Shown here one piece after another: positions 7,886-16,760 of a stretch of DNA of 64,000 nt; positions within the stretch are counted from its first letter, which is position 1; each line of letters starts with the position of its first letter. The notes under the pieces are model-generated. The model was not told the DNA's origin. It did not search any database and was given only the letters and a program-made list of their open reading frames with translations. The DNA comes from Streptomyces sp. SAJ15 (lineage in GTDB: Bacteria; Actinomycetota; Actinomycetes; Streptomycetales; Streptomycetaceae). The stretch is taken from positions 248,001 to 312,000 of the forward strand of contig NZ_NISY01000013.1 in assembly GCF_007595705.1 (NCBI RefSeq), written 5' to 3'. Both the position numbers and the translations under genes were made by a program.

Positions 7886-9565
7886 ATGCGCATCCTCGGC
7901 ATCAACGCCCTCTTTCACGACCCCGCGGCCGCCCTGGTCGTCGACGGTCGGACGGTCTGCGCCGCCGAGGAGGAACGATTCTCCAGGCGTAAGCACGGCA
8001 AGCGCCCCGTTCCGTTCTCGGCCTGGGAGATGCCGGAGAAGGCCGCCGCCTGGTGCCTGCGACAGGCCGGACTGGGTCCCGGGGACCTGGACGCGGTGAT
8101 CTACTCCTTCGATCCCGCGCTCGCCAGGCCGGCCGACGAGATGGGCCTGGACGACCCCTGGGACCACCTGCGGCTCACCTACGCCGCGCAGGCCCCGGGC
8201 TTTCTGAAGGCCGCCCTGCCGGGCCTGGACCCGGCCGTGGTGCGCTTCGTGCCCCACCACATGGCGCACGCGGCCTCGGCGGCGTTCGCCGCGCCCGACG
8301 CGGAGTCCTGCTCGGTGCTCGTGCTCGACGGCCGGGGGGAGAGCACCTCACACCTGGCCGCCCGTCGCGTGCAGGACAAGCTGGAGCCCCTCTACGGACA
8401 GCGGCTGCCGCACTCGCTCGGCCTCGTCTACGAGGAACTCACCGCCCATCTCGGCTTTCTGCGCTCCTCCGACGAGTTCAAGGTGATGGCGCTGGCCTCG
8501 TACGGCAGACCGCGGATGCTGGACGAGATCCGCCGCCACGTCCACCCCACCGGAGACGGCGGATTCCGGGCGACCGGGGTGCCCTGGGCGGAGTTGTGTC
8601 CGCCGCGCCGCCCCGACGAGCCCTGGAACGAGGCGCACGCGGACGTCGCGGCGAGCGCCCAGGCGTGTCTGGAGGAGACCCTGCTGGACCTGGTGCGCTG
8701 GCTGCACGGCCGGACCCACGACAGCGTGCTCGCGCTGGCCGGCGGCGTCGCCCTCAACTGCGTGGCCAACGCGCGGATCGCCCGCGAGGGCCCGTTCGAC
8801 CGGGTCTGGGCGCAGCCGGCGGCCGGTGACGCCGGAACGGCCCTGGGAGGCGCCCTGCTGTACGCGGCGGACGGAGGCGACCGGCCGCGGCCCATGCCCG
8901 GGGCCGACCTGGGCCGTGGCTGGTCCGACGCGGAGCTCGAAGCCTGGCTGAAGCGGGCCAGGGTCCCCTACGAACGGCCGGCGGACATCGCCGAGACGGT
9001 CGCCGAGGCGCTGGCCGGAAACGCCATCGTGGCGTGGTTCCAGGGGCGTTCCGAGTACGGCCCCCGGGCCCTCGGCCACCGATCGCTGCTGGCCCACCCC
9101 GGGCACCCGGGCAATCTGGAGCGGCTCAACGACGTCAAGGGCCGCGAGCAGTTCCGCCCCGTGGCCCCCATGGTGCTCGCCGAACGGGCGGGCACGATCT
9201 TCGACGGCCCGCTGCCCAGCCCGTACATGCTCTTCGTCCACGACGTGGCCCCCGAGTGGCGGGAGCGCATCCCCGCGGTGGTGCACGTGGACGGCACCGC
9301 GCGCATCCAGACGGTGGACCCCGCCGACGAGCCCCTGGTGGCCAGGATGCTGACCGCGTTCGAACGCAGGACCGGGCTGCCGGTCGTCGTCAACACCAGC
9401 CTGAACACGGCCGGCCGGCCCATGGTCGACGACCCTCGGGACGCCCTCGAGTGCTTCGGCTCCACCCCGGTCGACCTGCTGGCCATCGGGCCCTTCGCGG
9501 TCCGACGCGACCGCCTCTTCACGACCGGCCCGGCCGCCGCGACCGAGCGGGAGGCCGATCGATGA
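7886..9565 (+). CDS. Carbamoyltransferase, NodU/CmcH family
   Basis: 559 residues, full length for the family. It transfers a carbamoyl group from carbamoyl phosphate, via carbamoyl-adenylate, to a hydroxyl of a sugar or metabolite. The N-terminal Kae1-like domain shows GINALFHDPAAALV, the HHMAHAASA metal-binding stretch, VLDGRGE and LAGGVALNCVAN. The C-terminal YrdC-like half has GRSEYGPRALGHRS and GREQFRPVAP. The ATG at 7886 has an AAAGG-type site upstream. The stop overlaps the next start (ATGA), placing it in the glycan operon, where it presumably carbamoylates a sugar residue. Confidence 0.93.
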   Translation: MRILGINALFHDPAAALVVDGRTVCAAEEERFSRRKHGKRPVPFSAWEMPEKAAAWCLRQAGLGPGDLDAVIYSFDPALARPADEMGLDDPWDHLRLTYAAQAPGFLKAALPGLDPAVVRFVPHHMAHAASAAFAAPDAESCSVLVLDGRGESTSHLAARRVQDKLEPLYGQRLPHSLGLVYEELTAHLGFLRSSDEFKVMALASYGRPRMLDEIRRHVHPTGDGGFRATGVPWAELCPPRRPDEPWNEAHADVAASAQACLEETLLDLVRWLHGRTHDSVLALAGGVALNCVANARIAREGPFDRVWAQPAAGDAGTALGGALLYAADGGDRPRPMPGADLGRGWSDAELEAWLKRARVPYERPADIAETVAEALAGNAIVAWFQGRSEYGPRALGHRSLLAHPGHPGNLERLNDVKGREQFRPVAPMVLAERAGTIFDGPLPSPYMLFVHDVAPEWRERIPAVVHVDGTARIQTVDPADEPLVARMLTAFERRTGLPVVVNTSLNTAGRPMVDDPRDALECFGSTPVDLLAIGPFAVRRDRLFTTGPAAATEREADR

Positions 9566-10629
9566 GCCCGGCCGACACCGACGCCCCCGACTACGTCGTC
9601 GTCATCCCCACCCTCGGCAGACCGAGCCTCGCCGACTGCCTGGAGGCGCTGGCAGCGGGCCGCGGCCCGCTGCCCCACCGCGTGGTGCTAGTCGACGACC
9701 GCCCGCTGGACCGGTGCGACGCGCTGCCGGCGCCGATCCCGTTCCGGCTGCGCGACCGTACCGACACCATCCCCGGCTGCGCCGCCGGCCCGGCCGCCGC
9801 CCGCAACGCCGGCTGGCGGGCCGCCCCGGAGACGACCTGGGTGGTCTTCCTCGACGACGACGTGGTGCCCGGCCCCTCGTGGGCCGCGGACCTGGTCGCG
9901 GACCTGGCCGTCGCCGGGCCGCGCACCGCGGGCGTCGCCGGGCGCGTCAGCGTCCCGCTGCCGACGGAGCGCAGACCCACCGACTGGGAGCGCAACACCG
10001 CCGGACTCGCCACCGCCCGCTGGATCACCGCCGACATGGCCTACCGGCGCGCCGCGCTGGTCGCCGTCGGCGGCTTCGACGAGCGCTTCCCGCGCGCCTA
10101 CCGGGAGGACGCCGACCTCGCCCTGCGGGTGCTCAAGGCCGGCTGGTCCCTCACCACCGGCAGCCGCCGCACCACCCACCCGGTCCGCCCGGCCGACCGG
10201 TGGATCTCCGTGCGACTTCAGGCGGGCAACGCCGACGACGTGCTGATGACCCGTAAGCACGGCCGCGACTGGTGGGGGCGGGCGGGCGCCCCCCGCGGCC
10301 GGCTACCGGGCCATCTGCTCGTCACCGGCGCCGCCGTCGCCGCGCTCCTGTGCGCCGCCGCCGGCCGCCGCCGCGGGGCCGCGCTCTCCGCTGCCCTGTG
10401 GCTAGCCGGCACCGCCGAGCTGGGCTGGGCGCGGATCGCGCCGGGTCCCCGGACGCGGCCGGAGGTCACCACCATGCTCCTCACCAGCGCGCTGATCCCG
10501 CCGGCCGCCACCGGCCACTGGCTGCGGGGCCTGGTCCGCCATCGCCGGGTCCGCCCCGACCGGCCGCCGGAATCCGCCCGACCCCCGCGGACGCGGCGCC
10601 GCCCGGCGCGCGAGCGGGTGCCCCGATGA
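9562..10629 (+). CDS. Family 2 glycosyltransferase with C-terminal membrane segments
   Basis: 355 residues. A GT-A fold spans about residues 10-235, with VVVIPTLGRPSL at the start, the metal/nucleotide-binding FLDDDVVPG (Asp98-Asp100) and a late GGFDERFPRAYREDADLALR acceptor/base region. Residues 245-290 and 300-325 are hydrophobic, suggesting attachment to the inner face of the membrane. The C-terminal tail is arginine- and proline-rich. Donor and acceptor are unknown. Start and stop both overlap neighbours by 4 bp (ATGA at each end), so it is translationally linked to the carbamoyltransferase and the HAD phosphatase. Confidence 0.9.
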   Translation: MSPADTDAPDYVVVIPTLGRPSLADCLEALAAGRGPLPHRVVLVDDRPLDRCDALPAPIPFRLRDRTDTIPGCAAGPAAARNAGWRAAPETTWVVFLDDDVVPGPSWAADLVADLAVAGPRTAGVAGRVSVPLPTERRPTDWERNTAGLATARWITADMAYRRAALVAVGGFDERFPRAYREDADLALRVLKAGWSLTTGSRRTTHPVRPADRWISVRLQAGNADDVLMTRKHGRDWWGRAGAPRGRLPGHLLVTGAAVAALLCAAAGRRRGAALSAALWLAGTAELGWARIAPGPRTRPEVTTMLLTSALIPPAATGHWLRGLVRHRRVRPDRPPESARPPRTRRRPARERVPR

Positions 10630-11363
10630 CCGCCGGCCACGGCCACCGGGCCGGCCCGGGCCGGCCCCGGAGGCGCCCGCCCTCGCCCCCCGGGGCCGAC
10701 CGCGCTCCGACCTCCGGTCCTCCGGCCGGCGGCAGCCGGCACACCCCCTCCCGCCCCTGGCTGTACGGCCCCCGAACGGCCGCCGTCGAGGCGGCCCGGC
10801 CCCGACGCCCGAGTGGCGTCCCACGGCTCCCGCAGGCCGTGCTCTTCGACCGGGACGGCACCCTCGTGGTCGACGTCCCCTACAACGGCGACCCCGCCCG
10901 GGTCCGTCCGATGCCGACGGCGGCCGACGCGGTCCGCGCGGTCCGCGCCCACGGCGTGGCGGTGGGCGTGGTCAGCAACCAGTCCGGAGTCGCCCGCGGA
11001 CTGCTGACCCGCCGACAGGTCGAGGCGGTGCAGCACCGGGTGGACGAACTGCTGGGCGACTTCGACGTGTGGGCGGTGTGCCCCCACGGCCCCCAGGACG
11101 GCTGTCGCTGCCGCAAACCCGCTCCCGGACTGGTCCTCGCCGCCTGCCGCCGGCTCGCGGTCGACCCGGCCCGTACCGCCGTCATCGGCGACATCGGCGC
11201 CGACCTGGCGGCCGCCCGCGCCGCCGGCGCGCGCGGGATCCTCGTCCCCACCCCCGCCACCCGGCCGGCCGAGACCGCGGCGGCCGAGGAGAGCGCCCGC
11301 GACCTGCTCGCCGCCGTGCGCCTGGCGCTCGGCGGCCGCCCGCCGTCCGGAGCCGCCCTATGA
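10626..11363 (+). CDS. gmhB: HAD phosphatase, heptose-1,7-bisphosphate phosphatase (GmhB)-like
   Basis: 245 residues; the HAD domain covers about 70-225. The nucleophile motif FDRDGT carries Asp75 and Asp77. A zinc loop of the kind used by GmhB is present: Cys152, His154, Cys160 and Cys162 in CPHGPQDGCRCRKP. GmhB removes the 7-phosphate from D-glycero-D-manno-heptose-1,7-bisphosphate between the two HldE steps, and hldE and gmhA lie in the same operon. The first 70 residues are a proline/arginine-rich extension not expected in the family; a later start is possible, but no better site was seen. A histidinol-phosphatase role is less likely given the context. Confidence 0.88.
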   Translation: MTAGHGHRAGPGRPRRRPPSPPGADRAPTSGPPAGGSRHTPSRPWLYGPRTAAVEAARPRRPSGVPRLPQAVLFDRDGTLVVDVPYNGDPARVRPMPTAADAVRAVRAHGVAVGVVSNQSGVARGLLTRRQVEAVQHRVDELLGDFDVWAVCPHGPQDGCRCRKPAPGLVLAACRRLAVDPARTAVIGDIGADLAAARAAGARGILVPTPATRPAETAAAEESARDLLAAVRLALGGRPPSGAAL

Positions 11364-12448
11364 CCGGGCTCCCCCGGACCCTGGTCGTCCGGCTGGACAG
11401 CGCGGGCGACGTGCTCCTGGCCGGCCCCGCGATCCGCGCGGTGGCCGCGGGGTCCTCCCACACCGCGGTGCTGTGCGGCCCGTCGGGCGAGCCCGCCGCC
11501 CGGCTGCTGCCGGGAGTCGACGAACTCCTGGTGCACGACGCCCCCTGGGTGGGCCTGCGCCCGCCGCCGGTGAGCCGGGCCCGGACCGACGCGCTGATCG
11601 ACACCCTGGCGGCCGGCCGCTTCGACCGCGCCCTGGTGCTCGTCTCGTACCACCAGAGCCCACTGCCCGCGGCGCTGCTGCTCAAGCTGGCCGGGGTGGT
11701 CTGGACGGCGGCCGACAGCGAGGACTACCCCGGCGCCCTGCTGGACCTCCGGCACCATCGCGCACCGCACCGCCACGAGGTCGAGGCCGCCCTGGACCTC
11801 GCCAGGGACGCCGGCTTCCCCCTCCCGCCCGGCGACGACGGAGCGCTGCGGGTCTGCGCCCCGCCCGACACCGACCACCTCACCGGGCCCGGCCCCTATG
11901 TGGTGCTGCACCCCGGGGCGGCCGTACCGGCACGCGCCTGGAGCGCGCACCGGGCGGTGCGCGCCGCGGCCGCCCTGAGCGCGGCCGGGCACCGGGTGGT
12001 GGTCACCGGGGGCCCCGCCGAGAAGGAGCTCACCGCGGCGGTCGCGGGAGACCACGCGCTGGACCTGGGCGGCCGGACCGACATGCGCCAACTGGCCGGA
12101 GTGCTGGCGCGGGCACGGGCCGCGGTGGTCGGCAACACGGGACCGGCGCATCTCGCCGCCGCGGTCGGCACCCCGGTGGTCTCCCTGTTCGCGCCCGTGG
12201 TCCCCGCGGAGCGGTGGGCGCCCTACCGGGTGCCGCACGTGCTGCTGGGGGACCAGGGCGCGGCGTGCGCCGGCAGCCGCGCCCGCGACTGCCCCGTCCC
12301 CGGCCACCCCTGCCTCGACGCGGTGCCCGACTCCGAGGTGCTGGCCGCCCTGGCCGGCCTCGTCGACGCGGCCACCGGACGGCGCCGCGATCCCACGCCC
12401 GTCGTGCCGGACCGTTCCCGAGACACCGAGCGAGGCGCGAGCGTATGA
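11360..12448 (+). CDS. Family 9 glycosyltransferase (heptosyltransferase-like)
   Basis: 362-residue GT-B enzyme of the ADP-heptose:LPS heptosyltransferase family. It shows VVRLDSAGDVLLAGPAIRAV at the N-terminus, VVLHPGAAVPARAWS as the start of the C-terminal donor-binding domain, and NTGPAHLAAAVGTPVVSLFAP, the classic GT9 motif. In a Gram-positive organism the acceptor cannot be LPS, so transfer of heptose to a surface polymer or metabolite is the likely role. It overlaps the phosphatase (ATGA, 11360-11363) and the next transferase (ATGA, 12445-12448). Confidence 0.92.
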   Translation: MTGLPRTLVVRLDSAGDVLLAGPAIRAVAAGSSHTAVLCGPSGEPAARLLPGVDELLVHDAPWVGLRPPPVSRARTDALIDTLAAGRFDRALVLVSYHQSPLPAALLLKLAGVVWTAADSEDYPGALLDLRHHRAPHRHEVEAALDLARDAGFPLPPGDDGALRVCAPPDTDHLTGPGPYVVLHPGAAVPARAWSAHRAVRAAAALSAAGHRVVVTGGPAEKELTAAVAGDHALDLGGRTDMRQLAGVLARARAAVVGNTGPAHLAAAVGTPVVSLFAPVVPAERWAPYRVPHVLLGDQGAACAGSRARDCPVPGHPCLDAVPDSEVLAALAGLVDAATGRRRDPTPVVPDRSRDTERGASV

Positions 12449-13410
12449 ACATCCTGCTGTGGCATGTGCACGGCTCCTGGACGACGGCCTTCGTCCAGGG
12501 ACCCCACACCTATCTGGTGCCGGTCACCGCGGACCGCGGACCCGACGGGCTCGGCCGGGCCCGCACCTTCCCCTGGCCCGACACGGTGCGCGAGCGGACG
12601 CCGGAGCAACTCCGCGACGAACCCGTCGACCTGGTCATCCTGCAGCGGCCACACGAGGCGCGACTCGCGGAGCGCTGGCTCGGCGGCCGCCGCCCGGGCC
12701 GGGACCTGCCCGCGGTCTACCTGGAACACAACGCCCCCGACGGCGAGGTGCCGCACACCCGGCACCCGTGCGCCGACCGCGACGACCTGGTGCTGGTCCA
12801 CGTCACCCACTTCAACCGGCTCTTCTGGGACAACGGCGGCACCCGGACCGAGGTGATCGAACACGGCATCGTCGACCCCGGCCACCAGTACACCGGCCGG
12901 CTCCCCCGCGCCGCCGTCGTCGTCAACGAACCGATGCGCCGCGGCCGGACCGTCGGCTGCGACCTGCTGCCCGCCCTGGCCGCCGAGGCCCCGCTGGACG
13001 TCTTCGGCATGCGGACGCGGGGACTGGCCGCCCACCTCGGGCTGTCCGCCGACCGCTGCCGCACCGCGGACCTGCCGCAGAGCGAGCTGCACACCGCCAT
13101 GGCCGCGCGCCGCGTCTACCTCCACCCCGTGCGCTGGACCTCCCTCGGGTTGTCCCTGCTGGAGGCCATGCACCTGGGCATGCCGGTCGTCGGCCTCGCC
13201 ACGACCGAGGCGGTGGAGGCCGTGCCCGCGGGCGCCGGAACGCTCTCCAACCGGCCGGGCACCCTGACCCGAGCCCTCCGCGCCTATCTGCACGAGCCCG
13301 AGGCGGCCGCCGAGGACGGCCGCCGGGCCCGCCAGGCGGCGCTCGCACGGTACGGGCTCAAACGCTTTCTCCACGACTGGGAACGCCTGTTGACGGAGGT
13401 ACGTCCATGA
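12445..13410 (+). CDS. Glycosyltransferase, GT-B type
   Basis: 321 residues. The C-terminal half contains VYLHPVRWTSLGLSLLEAMH followed by GMPVVGLATTEAVEAVP, the donor-binding region of GT4/GT1-type enzymes. The N-terminal half has EHNAPDGEVPHTRHP and VIEHGIVDP and is shorter than usual. Sugar and acceptor are unknown. It overlaps both neighbours by ATGA, and lies directly before another GT4 enzyme, so the two may add consecutive residues of the same glycan. Confidence 0.85.
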   Translation: MNILLWHVHGSWTTAFVQGPHTYLVPVTADRGPDGLGRARTFPWPDTVRERTPEQLRDEPVDLVILQRPHEARLAERWLGGRRPGRDLPAVYLEHNAPDGEVPHTRHPCADRDDLVLVHVTHFNRLFWDNGGTRTEVIEHGIVDPGHQYTGRLPRAAVVVNEPMRRGRTVGCDLLPALAAEAPLDVFGMRTRGLAAHLGLSADRCRTADLPQSELHTAMAARRVYLHPVRWTSLGLSLLEAMHLGMPVVGLATTEAVEAVPAGAGTLSNRPGTLTRALRAYLHEPEAAAEDGRRARQAALARYGLKRFLHDWERLLTEVRP

Positions 13411-14630
13411 CGCCCGGCACCCACGCACAACAGCTGTCCATCGCCCTCGTCTCCGAGCACGCCAGCCCGCTCGCGGCCCTGGGCGGGGTGGACGCGGGCG
13501 GACAGAACGTCCACGTGGCCCGCCTCGCGGGGGCGCTCGCCGACCGGGGCCACCGGGTCACCGTCTACACCCGGCGGGACTCCGCCGACGCGCCGGACAC
13601 CGTCCCCCTGCGCCCCGGCGTCCAGGTGCGACATGTCACGGCAGGCCCCGCCGAGCACCTGCCCAAGGACCGCTTGCTCCCCTACATGCCGGCCTTCTCC
13701 CGCTTCCTGGCCGAGGACTGGCGATCGCGGCCGCCGGACGTCGTGCACTCCCACTTCTGGATGTCCGGGGTCGCCGCCCTGCGCACCACGCGGCTGCTGG
13801 GGCTGCCGCTGGCGCACACCTACCACGCCCTGGGCACCGTCAAACGACGCCACCAGAAGGACGCCGACACCAGCCCACCCAGCCGGATCCGGCTGGAGAC
13901 CCGCGTGGGGCGGGGCTGCCAGCGGATCATCGCCACCTGCCGGGACGAGGTCGCCGAACTGCGGCGCATGGACATCCCCGAGAGCAGCGTCCGCGTGGTG
14001 CCGTGCGGAGTCGACACCAGCCACTTCACCCCGGACGGCGCCGTCGCCCGCCGGGGCCCGTACAGCCACCAACTGCTCCAGCTGGGGCGCCTGGTTCCAC
14101 GGAAGGGCGCCGCGGTCTCCGTCGCCGCGCTGGCCCTCCTGCCGGACACGGAACTCGTGATCGTCGGCGGTCCGCCCGCCGACCGGATCGACGAGGATGA
14201 CGAGGTGCGGAGGCTGCGCGCCCTCGCGCTGAGCGCCGGGGTCGCCGACCGGGTCCGCTTCACCGGCGGCGTTCCCCCCACGGACGTCCCCGCCCTGCTG
14301 CGCGCCGCGGACGTGGTGCTGTGCCCCGCGGACTACGAGCCCTTCGGCATCGTGCCGCTGGAGGCGATGGCCTGCGGCACCCCCGTCGTCGCGAGCGCCG
14401 TCGGCGGACAACTCGACACCGTCTGGGACCCGGGCACCGGGCGGCTGGTTCCACCGGGCGATCCACGGGCCCTGGCCCGGGCCGCCGCGGGGCTCCTCGT
14501 CGACCGGGAGGCCCGCCTCGCCTGCGGGGCCGCGGGCCGCCGAAGGGTCGTCACCCGCTACGGCTGGGACAGGGTCGCGGGCGCCACCGAGGAGGTCTAC
14601 CTCGACGTCCTGCACCGCCGACCGTCCTGA
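13407..14630 (+). CDS. Family 4 glycosyltransferase
   Basis: 407 residues, full-length GT-B retaining enzyme. The N-terminal domain has the acceptor loop GGVDAGGQNVHVARLAGALA, resembling MshA and sucrose-phosphate synthase, and then DVVHSHFWMSG. The C-terminal domain shows GRLVPRKG and the EX7E signature in EPFGIVPLEAMACGTPVVAS. NDP-glucose, GlcNAc or mannose are typical donors; none can be chosen here. Start overlaps the previous stop (ATGA at 13407-13410). A 103-bp gap then precedes gmhA. Confidence 0.92.
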   Translation: MTPGTHAQQLSIALVSEHASPLAALGGVDAGGQNVHVARLAGALADRGHRVTVYTRRDSADAPDTVPLRPGVQVRHVTAGPAEHLPKDRLLPYMPAFSRFLAEDWRSRPPDVVHSHFWMSGVAALRTTRLLGLPLAHTYHALGTVKRRHQKDADTSPPSRIRLETRVGRGCQRIIATCRDEVAELRRMDIPESSVRVVPCGVDTSHFTPDGAVARRGPYSHQLLQLGRLVPRKGAAVSVAALALLPDTELVIVGGPPADRIDEDDEVRRLRALALSAGVADRVRFTGGVPPTDVPALLRAADVVLCPADYEPFGIVPLEAMACGTPVVASAVGGQLDTVWDPGTGRLVPPGDPRALARAAAGLLVDREARLACGAAGRRRVVTRYGWDRVAGATEEVYLDVLHRRPS

Positions 14631-14733
14631 CCGCGGCCGCCTGACCCGCGCCCCGGCCCACCGCCGCCGAACCCGAGTCCGAAGGAGGTGCGGGCCGCCG
14701 TCGTCCACCCGGACCCGGCGCGCCCGACCAGCC

Positions 14734-15363
14734 ATGAGCCAGTCCTTTGAGGCCGCCCACGAACACTGCCAGTCGTTGCAGGACGCGCTGAGCCGCTTCC
14801 GACGGCACAGCCTCCACCGGATCGGGGAGTGGGGCGCGCACCTCGCGGCCATCCTGCCCGTCGGCGGGCGGCTGCTGGCCGCCGGCAACGGCGGCAGCGC
14901 CGCACAGGCCCAGCACCTGACCGCCGAACTCGTCGGGCGCTACCAGCAGGAGCGCCCCGGATACTCCGCCATCGCCCTGCACGCCGAAACCTCCAGCGTC
15001 ACGGCGATCGGGAACGACTACGGCTTCGACCACGTCTACGCCCGGCAGGTCGCCGCGCACGGCCGCCCCGGCGATGTGCTCGTCCTGCTGTCCACCTCCG
15101 GCCGCAGCCCCAACCTGCTCTCCGCCGCGGACACCGGCCGCGACGCCGGGCTGCGCGTGTGGGCGCTCACCGGCCCGCTGCCCAATCCGCTGGCCGCGGC
15201 GGCGCACGAGACGGTGTCCATCGACGCGGAGAGCACGGCCACCATCCAGGAGGCCCACCTGCTCGCGGTGCACCTGCTCTGCGAGAGCCTGGACGCGGTC
15301 GGCGCCACCCCCTCGGCCGGCACCGAGGGTGAAGGGCCCCTCCGCCCGGGGGAGTCGGCATGA
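14734..15363 (+). CDS. gmhA: Phosphoheptose isomerase
   Basis: Converts sedoheptulose 7-phosphate into D-glycero-D-manno-heptose 7-phosphate, the first step of activated-heptose synthesis. It is a 209-residue SIS-domain protein. The metal/catalytic positions known from E. coli GmhA fall on the same residue numbers: His61, Glu65, Gln172 and His180 (HLTAE and QEAHLLAVH). The phosphate-binding GNGGSAAQ and STSGRSPN loops are intact. Oddity: the strong ribosome site GAAGGAGGTG (14681-14690) lies 43 bases before the ATG with no in-frame ATG/GTG near it, while the ATG itself has no good site. It overlaps hldE (ATGA). Confidence 0.96.
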   Translation: MSQSFEAAHEHCQSLQDALSRFRRHSLHRIGEWGAHLAAILPVGGRLLAAGNGGSAAQAQHLTAELVGRYQQERPGYSAIALHAETSSVTAIGNDYGFDHVYARQVAAHGRPGDVLVLLSTSGRSPNLLSAADTGRDAGLRVWALTGPLPNPLAAAAHETVSIDAESTATIQEAHLLAVHLLCESLDAVGATPSAGTEGEGPLRPGESA

Positions 15364-16760
15364 CGGCGCGCGCCCGACAGCCACTGGTCATCGTGGGAGA
15401 CGTCCTCCTGGACCGGGACGTGGCGGGCACGGCCTCCCGCCTCACCCCGGACGCACCCGCCCCGGTGGTCGACGCGACAGCCGACCGGACACGCCCCGGC
15501 GGAGCCGGCCTGGCCGCCGCGCTCGCCGCCCGCGGCGGCCGCCGGGTGACCCTGGTGACCGCGCTCGGCGACGATCCGGCCAGCGACACCGTCCGGCGCG
15601 CGCTGCGGCGCCTGGTGCGCCTGGTCGAGATCCCGCTCACCGGGACCCTGCCGGTCAAGACCCGGATCATCGCGGGGGGCCGCCCGCTGGTCCGGGTGGA
15701 CCACGGCGGCGGCTCCCCGGGCGAGCCGACCGAACCGGCCCGCGCCGCGCTCGAGCAGGCGGGCACCGTGCTCGTCGCCGACTACGGCCAGGGCACGGCG
15801 CGCTCGCTCCGGGACCAACTCGGCCGAGCGGCCCGCTCGGTGCCGCTGCTGTGGGATCCGCACCCCAGGGGCCCCGAGCCCGTGGCCGGGGCCCGCCTGG
15901 TGACGCCGAACGCGGCGGAGGCCAGCGCGCTGTGCCCCGGCGACGACCAGTCGCTGCGCGCCTACGCCCGGCGCGGCACCCGGCTGGCGGCCCGCTGGAA
16001 GGCGGCCGCCGTGGCGGTGACACTCGGCGAACGCGGCGTGCTGCTGGCCCGCGCCGACGTCGACACGCCGATGCTCATGCCCGTGCCGTACCGGGCGACG
16101 GGTGATCCGTGTGGCGCGGGCGACTGCTTCGCGGCCACCGCGGCCGGCGCTCTCGCGGACGGCGCGCTGCCGGAGGAGGCCGTGCAGCGGGCGGTCGCGG
16201 AGGCGGCCGACTTCGTCGCCGCCGGCGGGGCGGGCAACGGCGCCCTGTGGAACACCGCGTCGAGCGAACCGGTCCGGCCGGCCCGGGAGAGCGACCCGTT
16301 CGCCCTCGCCGAAGCCGTCCGCGCCCGAGGCGGAACCGTGGTGGCCACCGGCGGCTGCTTCGACCTGCTGCACGCCGGCCACGTGGGCCTGCTGGAGAAC
16401 GCCCGCGGAATCGGCGACTGCCTCATCGTCTGCATCAACTCCGACGCGTCCGTCGCCCGGCTCAAGGGCCCCGGCCGCCCGCTCGTCCGCGCCGCCGACC
16501 GGGCCCGGGTGCTCGCCGGGCTGTGCAGCGTCGACGCGGTCGCGGTCTTCTCCGAGGACTCCCCGCAGGAACTGCTGCGCCGCCTCCGCCCTGACGTGTG
16601 GGTGAAGGGCGGCGACTACTCCCTCGACGATCTGCCGGAGGCCGAGACCCTCCACGAGTGGGGCGGCCAGGCCCTCATCCTGCCCTACCTCGACGGCCGG
16701 TCCACCACCGCGCTGGCCCGGCGGGCCGCGCGCGCCGCCGCACCGGACGGCCGACCGTGA
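15360..16760 (+). CDS. hldE: Bifunctional heptose-7-phosphate kinase / heptose-1-phosphate nucleotidyltransferase
   Basis: 466 residues with the two HldE domains in order. The PfkB-type kinase (about 1-300) has RPGGAGLAAALAARGG and the anion-hole/catalytic-base motif DPCGAGD (Asp249-Asp255). The cytidylyltransferase-fold domain (about 320-460) has GCFDLLHAGH (His338, His341), NSDASVARLKG and VKGGDY. It phosphorylates heptose 7-phosphate at C1 and, after GmhB action, makes the nucleotide-activated heptose; ADP is the usual product, but the nucleotide is not proven here. It overlaps gmhA (ATGA) and the following GT2 gene (GTGA). Confidence 0.96.
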   Translation: MTARARQPLVIVGDVLLDRDVAGTASRLTPDAPAPVVDATADRTRPGGAGLAAALAARGGRRVTLVTALGDDPASDTVRRALRRLVRLVEIPLTGTLPVKTRIIAGGRPLVRVDHGGGSPGEPTEPARAALEQAGTVLVADYGQGTARSLRDQLGRAARSVPLLWDPHPRGPEPVAGARLVTPNAAEASALCPGDDQSLRAYARRGTRLAARWKAAAVAVTLGERGVLLARADVDTPMLMPVPYRATGDPCGAGDCFAATAAGALADGALPEEAVQRAVAEAADFVAAGGAGNGALWNTASSEPVRPARESDPFALAEAVRARGGTVVATGGCFDLLHAGHVGLLENARGIGDCLIVCINSDASVARLKGPGRPLVRAADRARVLAGLCSVDAVAVFSEDSPQELLRRLRPDVWVKGGDYSLDDLPEAETLHEWGGQALILPYLDGRSTTALARRAARAAAPDGRP

